A DNA stretch of 12,041 nt. Source: an uncultured Thermoleophilia bacterium. Its GTDB lineage: Bacteria > Actinomycetota > Thermoleophilia > Gaiellales > F1-60-MAGs149. Made by a program: the position numbers and the translations under genes. The notes beneath the pieces were generated by a model. It was given only the letters and a program-made list of their open reading frames with translations. It did not search any database and was not told where the DNA came from. Below are positions 7,665 through 12,041 of the stretch, piece after piece (position 1 is the stretch's first letter; each line of letters starts with the position of its first letter). Location of the stretch: positions 1 to 12,041 of the forward strand of contig CADCWC010000002.1 of NCBI GenBank assembly GCA_902806305.1, given 5' to 3'.

Positions 7665-7792
7665 GCGGCGCCCGTCGCGGGCGTGGGCCGGCGTGCGCCG
7701 CGGCGGGGCGATCATCGGCGACCGCGAACTGCCCCTCATCGCCGCACCGCCAGATGCCGATGACGAAGGCGGCAGCCGGCGCGTAGAAGACT

Positions 7793-7797
7793 GGGAG
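7793..7797 (+). promoter_or_regulatory. Ribosome binding site (GGGAG) of the HDOD gene
   Basis: GGGAG lies five bases before the ATG at 7803, which decides this start over Met4 and Met7. It is the only clear Shine-Dalgarno sequence at a gene that heads its own unit here, unlike the leaderless-looking starts elsewhere. The promoter is probably in the 150-bp divergent gap but I cannot place it. Confidence 0.6.
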
Positions 7798-7802
7798 TTC
7801 CG

Positions 7803-8666
7803 ATGGAGAACATGGTCGTGATGCAGCTCGTCGACGAGGTGCGGGACCTCCCGCTCACCGTCTCGAACGTGCTGGCGCAGGTGATCACCGAGTGCGACAA
7901 CGCCGACGCGTCGGTGTCGAGCCTGGCGCGGATCATGGCCGGCGACCAGGCGCTCGCCGCCATGGTGCTGAAGCTCGCGAACTCGGCCTACTACGGCTAC
8001 GCCCGCAAGATCGAGTCGCTGCCGGACGCCGTGGTGCTGCTCGGGTTCGCGTCCGTCAAGAACCTGGCCATCACCGCCTCGATCACCCGCCTGCTGACGA
8101 ACAATCGCGACCAGTACGCCGACGTGCGCGCCGCCCTCTTCGACCACTCGCTGTGCACCGCCGTCACGGCCCGCATCCTCGGTCGCAGCAAGCGCGTCTC
8201 CGGCGAGAAGGCGTTCGTCGCCGGCCTGCTCCACGACCTCGGCCTGATCGTGCTCGTCTGCTACCGCAAGGATCTCTTCGGCAAGCTCCAGGCCGCGTCG
8301 GACGGCGCCGGCGCCGACTTCCACGAGGTGGAGCTCGACGTGCTCGGCTTCGGTCACGCCGAGCTCGGAGCCCTCGTCGCGGCCGAGTGGAAGTTCCCGG
8401 CGGCCCTCTGCGAGGCGCTCCGCTTCCACCATGAGCCCGGCGCGGCGCTCGTCGACCCGATGCTCACGAGCACGATCCACGTCGCCGACTGGGCCGCGAA
8501 GCGCGTCGGCGTCGGCCTCGTGCCGCCCGCGGTGCCGGAGTGGCCCGCCGCCGCGAGCAAGGACCTGTTCGACCTGTCCGACGCGAGCGTCACCCGGCTC
8601 GAGTCCGAGATCCGGGCCGAGTTCCTCGACGGCGAGTCCCTGCGCGGCGTCGGCCGCGCCGCCTGA
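7803..8666 (+). CDS. HDOD domain signalling protein
   Basis: This 287-residue cytoplasmic protein is a stand-alone HDOD domain, a relative of HD phosphohydrolases found in bacterial signalling proteins. Residues 14-100 show the typical start: LPLTVSNVLAQVI, then SVSSLARIMAGDQALAAMVLKLANSAYYG, then IESLPDAVVLLGFASVKNLA. His115, His144-Asp145 (AGLLHDLG), His185 (GFGHAELGA), His209-His210 and His226 with Asp229 keep many of the positions that hold metal in true HD enzymes. Whether it is catalytic is uncertain, because most HDOD proteins have no known activity. There is no receiver, GGDEF or EAL domain attached. The C-terminus from about 240 is a short Pro/Ala then Ser/Asp-rich tail. It is transcribed away from the deacetylase operon and ends 19 bp from the convergent Wzz-like gene. 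Its target process is unknown. Confidence 0.88.
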   Translation: MENMVVMQLVDEVRDLPLTVSNVLAQVITECDNADASVSSLARIMAGDQALAAMVLKLANSAYYGYARKIESLPDAVVLLGFASVKNLAITASITRLLTNNRDQYADVRAALFDHSLCTAVTARILGRSKRVSGEKAFVAGLLHDLGLIVLVCYRKDLFGKLQAASDGAGADFHEVELDVLGFGHAELGALVAAEWKFPAALCEALRFHHEPGAALVDPMLTSTIHVADWAAKRVGVGLVPPAVPEWPAAASKDLFDLSDASVTRLESEIRAEFLDGESLRGVGRAA

Positions 8667-8685
8667 CGGCCCGTCGTTCCTTGGC

Positions 8686-9570
8686 CTAGGAGCGCAACGG
8701 CCGCACGACGGTCGAGAGGAGCGCGAGCAGCACGCCGACGACGAGGCCGAGCACGGCGGCCACCACGACGCCGGAACGGCCGGACGCCGCGCCACCGACG
8801 CGCCGGCCGACGGCCGGGTCGACGATCTGGCTCTGCTCGATCTGGTTCGTGGCCTCGAGCTGCTGCTCGCTGTCGAAGAGCTGCTCCTGCAGATCGGCCT
8901 GCAGCGCGCGCGTCGTGGCGAGCGTCTGGCCGAGCGACGTCAGCAGGATGGCCCGGTCCGTGGCGGCGAGCGCCCCGCCGTCCTGCAGGCCGCGGATGCG
9001 CTCACGGATCCCCGCGCTGTCGGTCGTGAGCTCTCCGACCTGCGCGGTGAGCCGCTCGATGCGCGCCTCGAGCTGCCCGATCTTGCTGCGCTGGTAGCCG
9101 CTCGTGAACGTCGCGAGCCGTTCGGCCAGCGCGTTCGCGGCCGCGGCGGCCTGCTCCGGCGTGAACGGCCCGCGCACCGTCACGAAGAGCTGCTGGCTCG
9201 TCCCGGCCCGGGCTGCCGACGCCCCGGCGGCCTGCGTCGAGACCCGTCCGGCGAGCGCACCGCGCCGGAGGCCCGCCGCCTCGGCGGCAGCGTCGCGCCA
9301 TTCGGCCTGCGACAGCAACGTCGAGGGGTAGAGCGGGTTCGAGTTCAGGGTGCCCGGGATCGGCACGCCGTTCGGGGACAACGGCTGCCCGATCGAGACG
9401 AACGCCCGCGCCTCCGAGAGGTTCGGGGCGTTGCCGGACTCGCTGCGCAGCAGGGACACCGCGACGGCGACCACGACGCACAGGGCCACGATCCACCAGC
9501 GCGCCGCCAGACGACGGACGTAGCGCTGGAGGTCGATCTCCCCGGGGGTGTCGGCCGGCTGCTCGCTCAC
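8686..9570 (-). CDS. Wzz-type polysaccharide co-polymerase / chain-length determinant membrane protein
   Basis: This 294-residue protein has the polysaccharide co-polymerase layout. There is a short cytoplasmic N-terminus with EIDLQRYVRRLAARWW at 11-26 and a first membrane helix at about 27-42. A long external region holds a predicted coiled coil at about 160-245 (SKIGQLEARIERLTAQ, then ALQADLQEQLFDSEQQLEATNQ). A second membrane helix follows at about 266-287, with a short Arg-containing end. No BY-kinase domain is attached. The Pro-rich motif usual just before the second helix is reduced to VDPAVGRR. It would set glycan length together with a Wzy polymerase that is not in this window. The GTG start has TACGAT eight bases before it and no ribosome site. 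It is the sole gene of its unit here. Confidence 0.83.
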   Translation of the reverse strand: MSEQPADTPGEIDLQRYVRRLAARWWIVALCVVVAVAVSLLRSESGNAPNLSEARAFVSIGQPLSPNGVPIPGTLNSNPLYPSTLLSQAEWRDAAAEAAGLRRGALAGRVSTQAAGASAARAGTSQQLFVTVRGPFTPEQAAAAANALAERLATFTSGYQRSKIGQLEARIERLTAQVGELTTDSAGIRERIRGLQDGGALAATDRAILLTSLGQTLATTRALQADLQEQLFDSEQQLEATNQIEQSQIVDPAVGRRVGGAASGRSGVVVAAVLGLVVGVLLALLSTVVRPLRS

Positions 9571-9578
9571 GGGCGAGG

Positions 9579-9584
9579 ATCGTA
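9579..9584 (-). promoter_or_regulatory. Candidate -10 element (TACGAT) for the Wzz-like gene
   Basis: TACGAT on the minus strand ends eight bases before the GTG at 9570. It is identical to the hexamer before the deacetylase operon. It lies in the 101-bp divergent gap shared with the beta-propeller gene, whose own candidate element is at the other end of the gap. Confidence 0.5.
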
Positions 9585-9659
9585 GAGGCCGGCCCCGCGG
9601 CCCGCGGTGCCGACGCGCGCGACGCGTGGCGGTCGGGCCGTCCCGCGGGGGACGCGGGC

Positions 9660-9665
9660 TACCCT
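9660..9665 (+). promoter_or_regulatory. Candidate -10 element (TACCCT) for the beta-propeller/GT4 operon
   Basis: TACCCT is followed by six bases and then the GTG at 9672, so the expected transcription start is at the start codon. There is no Shine-Dalgarno sequence before this GTG. I see no convincing -35 at 16-18 nt upstream; the region is G/C only. Confidence 0.5.
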
Positions 9666-9671
9666 CCCTCG

Positions 9672-11000
9672 GTGCGCGTCGTCCCCCGCAGCCGCCGAGC
9701 CGCCTTCGTCCTCGGCGCCCTGCTCGCGTACCTCACCGTGGCGGGCGCGGCGGCCGCCTGGTGGGTGCTCGTGGCGCGCGCCGACGAGCAGGTCGACCAG
9801 GGCGCGGCGCTGCCGTTCTCGGACTCGGTGGCCTCCGTGGCGACCACGGAGGAGCCGGCGGCGACCACGGCGGAGGTCGAGGCCCCCGGGTCGACGGGCG
9901 CGGCGCCCGAGCCTGCGCCGGCCGCCGCCTGGCCCGTCTGGGGCTTCGACCTCGCGCACACGCGACACAACCCCGAGGCCCGCCAGCGACCGCCCTTCCG
10001 GCCGGTCTGGCGCGCCCGACTCCGGAAGCTGGTCGAGTTCCCGCCCGTGGTCGACGACGAGGGGATCTACGTGCAGGTCGCCGACGGCCGCGTCGTCTCC
10101 ATCGACCGCGAGACCGGGAAGACGATCTGGACGCGCAAGCTGGAGGCGCCGATGGCCTCCTCGCCCGCGATCGACGAGCGCTCCCTCTACGTCTCCTCCC
10201 TCGGCGGCCGGGTCCACGGCCTGCGCCGCTCCGACGGGGCGTCGCGCTGGGCGCTGCGCGTCGGCGGGCGCACGGAGTCCTCACCGCTCCTCGCCGACGG
10301 CCTGCTCTACGTCGGCGCCGAGCTCGAGGGCAAGCGCGGCGCCCTGTTCGCGCTCGAGCCGGCCACGGGTCGGGTCCGCTGGAAGGCCGAGGTGTCGGGC
10401 GCGGTGAAGGCGTCCCCGGCCTACGCCGACGGGCGCCTCTACGTCGGCGACTACGACGGCTGGATCCACGCCTTCGACGCCCGCACGGGGCGGCGGATCT
10501 GGCGCACGGAGGGACTGCACCGCCACGGCGGCCTGACCCGCTCCGAGTTCTACGCCACGCCGACCGTGGCCTACGGGCGCGTCTACGTCGGCGCGACGGA
10601 CTTCCGGATGTACTCCCTCGTGGCCGCCACCGGCGAGATCGCCTGGACGGCACGTACCGACAAGTGGGTCTACGGCGGCACGGCCGTCGTCGACCGGACC
10701 GTGTACTTCGGGTCCTACGACGGCCGGGTCTACGCGCTCGACGCGCGCACCGGCGACGAGCGCTGGCGCTTCGAGACGCGCTCGCGCGTGTCCGGCTCCC
10801 CGACGGTGGTCAACGGCGTGGTCTACCTCTCGACGCTCGGGAAGGGCACCTTCGGGCTCGACGCGCGGACGGGGAAGCCGGTCTGGCGCTTCGGCGACGG
10901 CCAGTACTCGCCCGTCGTCGCGACCCGAGACCTGTTCCTGCTGACCGGTACGGGATCCGTGTACCGGATGGTCGAGGAGGGCGCGGAGGCGGCCGGGTGA
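9672..11000 (+). CDS. Membrane-anchored PQQ-like (BamB-type) beta-propeller protein
   Basis: This 442-residue protein has a basic N-terminus and one membrane helix at about 10-35, then an Ala/Pro/Glu/Thr-rich linker at about 45-86. The rest is a beta-propeller displayed outside the membrane. Seven copies of the blade signature (Tyr/Phe-x-Leu/Asp-x2-Thr-Gly-x3-Trp type) are visible. Their Trp residues are at about 153, 193, 237, 277, 325, 365 and 405, and a partial strand (GTGSVYRM) probably closes the ring. PQQ-type enzymes need specific cofactor and calcium residues, and none can be identified here, so a scaffold or glycan-binding role is more likely than a dehydrogenase. The GTG start is probably leaderless. 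The stop codon overlaps the next glycosyltransferase start by 4 nt, which ties it to polysaccharide synthesis. The exact job is unknown. Confidence 0.85.
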   Translation: MRVVPRSRRAAFVLGALLAYLTVAGAAAAWWVLVARADEQVDQGAALPFSDSVASVATTEEPAATTAEVEAPGSTGAAPEPAPAAAWPVWGFDLAHTRHNPEARQRPPFRPVWRARLRKLVEFPPVVDDEGIYVQVADGRVVSIDRETGKTIWTRKLEAPMASSPAIDERSLYVSSLGGRVHGLRRSDGASRWALRVGGRTESSPLLADGLLYVGAELEGKRGALFALEPATGRVRWKAEVSGAVKASPAYADGRLYVGDYDGWIHAFDARTGRRIWRTEGLHRHGGLTRSEFYATPTVAYGRVYVGATDFRMYSLVAATGEIAWTARTDKWVYGGTAVVDRTVYFGSYDGRVYALDARTGDERWRFETRSRVSGSPTVVNGVVYLSTLGKGTFGLDARTGKPVWRFGDGQYSPVVATRDLFLLTGTGSVYRMVEEGAEAAG

Positions 11001-12041
11001 GGGTCGTCCTCGTCGACCCGCGCGGCGACACCCGACCCTACGACCACGCGCTGGCCGCCGCCCTCGTCGCCCGCGGCCACGACGTGGCGCTCGTCACGTC
11101 GCGCTTCGCCCACGGCGACCTGCCACCGGCTCCGGGCGTCGACGTGCAGGAGCGCTTCTACCGGCTGGTCGACCGGGTCCCCGGCCTGCCCGCGATCGGC
11201 CGGCGCGTGGCTCGCGGCCTCGAGCACCCGGTCGACCTCATGCTGCTCGGGATCGGCCTGCGCCGCGCGCGGCCCGACGTCGTCCACGTGCAGTGGCTGC
11301 CCCTCCACGGCGTCGACCGCGCCTTCTGGCGCCTTGTGCGCCGCCTGACCGGCGTGCCGGTCGTCCTCACCGCCCACGACGCCGTCCCGCTGCACGCGAC
11401 CGCGCGCCGCCTCCGCCGTGCCGGCCGGAACGTCCGCGCCTTCGAGCGCGTCGTCTCGCACTCGGGCTTCGGCGCGCGCGCGCTGACGGAGCGCCTCGGG
11501 GTGCGCCCGGAGCGGGTGGCCCGGATCGCCCACGGCGCGCTCGACACCTATCGCGACGTGCCGCCCGTCGCCCCCGCCGTACCGGCCGGCGCGCCCGTGG
11601 TCGGGTTCCTGGGCCTGATCCGGCCGTACAAGGGGCTCGACACGCTGCTCGACGCGTGGCCTCGCGTCCGCGCCGCCGTGCCCGACGCCGTGCTGCTCGT
11701 GGCCGGGCGGCCGTTCGGCGACCCATCGGCGGCGCGGGCGGCCGCGATGGCGCGGGACGGCACGGGCGTGGTGGCCGAGCTGCGGTTCGTCTCGACCGGG
11801 GAGTTCGCCGGGGCGCTCGCACGGTCGGACGTCGTCGTGTTGCCCTACCGCCGCATCGACCTGTCCGGCGTCCTGTTCGCGGCGATGGCGCTCGGCCGGC
11901 CGCTCGTCGTCTCGGACGTCGGCGGGTTCCGGGAGGTGGTGGGCGAGAGCGGCGCGGGACTGCTCGTGCCGCCCGACGACCCGGCGGCCCTGGCCGACGC
12001 GCTCGTCCGGACGCTGGAGGACGCGGAGCTGCGCCGGCGGC
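10997..12041 (+). CDS. GT4-type glycosyltransferase, 3' end beyond the window
   Basis: The open frame begins with GTG at 10997-10999, inside the stop codon of the propeller gene (GTGA), and is still open after 348 codons at the window edge. The N-terminal Rossmann half starts VRVVLVDPRGDTRPYDHALA. It contains DVVHVQWLPLHGVD at 94-107 and VVLTAHDAVPLH at 122-133. The donor-binding half has VVGFLGLIRPYKGLDTLLDA at 201-220, DVVVLPYRRIDLSGVLFAAM at 278-297 and VVSDVGGFREVV at 304-315. The protein is thus nearly complete. In the region where most GT4 enzymes carry a Glu before Ala-Met-Ala, this one has Ala295. Other GT4 branches with a Ser-Gly motif also vary there, so it need not be inactive. It probably acts on the same glycan as its neighbours. 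Donor and acceptor are unknown. Confidence 0.87.
   Translation, partial: MRVVLVDPRGDTRPYDHALAAALVARGHDVALVTSRFAHGDLPPAPGVDVQERFYRLVDRVPGLPAIGRRVARGLEHPVDLMLLGIGLRRARPDVVHVQWLPLHGVDRAFWRLVRRLTGVPVVLTAHDAVPLHATARRLRRAGRNVRAFERVVSHSGFGARALTERLGVRPERVARIAHGALDTYRDVPPVAPAVPAGAPVVGFLGLIRPYKGLDTLLDAWPRVRAAVPDAVLLVAGRPFGDPSAARAAAMARDGTGVVAELRFVSTGEFAGALARSDVVVLPYRRIDLSGVLFAAMALGRPLVVSDVGGFREVVGESGAGLLVPPDDPAALADALVRTLEDAELRRR

Noticed and set aside
8665..8675. Hairpin GACG-GCC-CGTC between the convergent HDOD and Wzz-like genes as a terminator
   Set aside because: The stem is only four pairs, overlaps the stop codon, and has no run of T after it beyond a broken GTTCCTT.
7650..8795. Long upstream extension of the deacetylase frame, including the in-frame ATG at 7715
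   Set aside because: Most of it is antisense to the HDOD gene and shows no domain. The short extension from 7715 is Arg/Pro-rich and would put the TACGAT element inside the coding region.
9672..11000. Beta-propeller as a PQQ-dependent alcohol or glucose dehydrogenase
   Set aside because: I cannot find the cofactor and calcium residues or the length (usually over 550 residues) of those enzymes. The blade repeats alone fit BamB-like scaffolds.

Overview
This window comes from a very GC-rich bacterium (above 70% by eye; not computed). It has strong G/C at third codon positions, many GTG starts and one TTG start, and long open shadow frames on the opposite strand of real genes. The gene content and what look like leaderless promoters suit an actinobacterium. 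A Thermoleophilia/Solirubrobacterales-type lineage is my guess and is not proven by the sequence. The window is almost entirely coding. I see no rRNA, tRNA, CRISPR array, insertion sequence or phage gene.

The theme is synthesis, export and remodelling of a surface polysaccharide. Minus strand, 4521 down to 1: a Wzx-type lipid-linked oligosaccharide flippase, an AbrB-type antitoxin and PIN toxin pair (vapBC-like), a UDP-glucuronate decarboxylase (UDP-xylose synthase), a secreted clan-A glycoside hydrolase, and the first 57 codons of a second, paralogous hydrolase that leaves the window. Plus strand, 4614-5024: a small VOC/glyoxalase-fold protein whose 3' end overlaps the next gene tail to tail. 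Minus strand, 7649 down to 5009: a tightly coupled trio of NodB-like polysaccharide deacetylase, ATP-grasp ligase and GT4 glycosyltransferase. Plus strand, 7803-8666: a stand-alone HDOD signalling protein. Minus strand, 9570-8686: a Wzz-type chain-length/co-polymerase membrane protein. Plus strand, 9672 to the end: a membrane-anchored seven-repeat beta-propeller translationally coupled to a second GT4 glycosyltransferase that is cut by the window edge.

Together these supply a nucleotide sugar (UDP-xylose), two glycosyltransferases, a flippase, a chain-length regulator, a deacetylase and secreted hydrolases. This is a large part of a Wzx/Wzy-dependent pathway. The Wzy polymerase and the initiating phosphoglycosyltransferase are not in the window. 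The least conventional parts are the deacetylase/ATP-grasp/glycosyltransferase trio, which could swap an N-acetyl group for another acyl or aminoacyl group (hypothesis only), and the toxin-antitoxin pair between the flippase and UDP-xylose synthase genes.

A structural pattern runs through the window. Seven of the eight genes that head a transcription unit, or could do so, have an A/T-bearing hexamer of the form TAnnnT (or nAnnnT) ending 6-9 nt before the start codon. Genes inside operons lack it and instead start 2 nt after, or 4 nt inside, the preceding gene. This fits leaderless or near-leaderless transcription.
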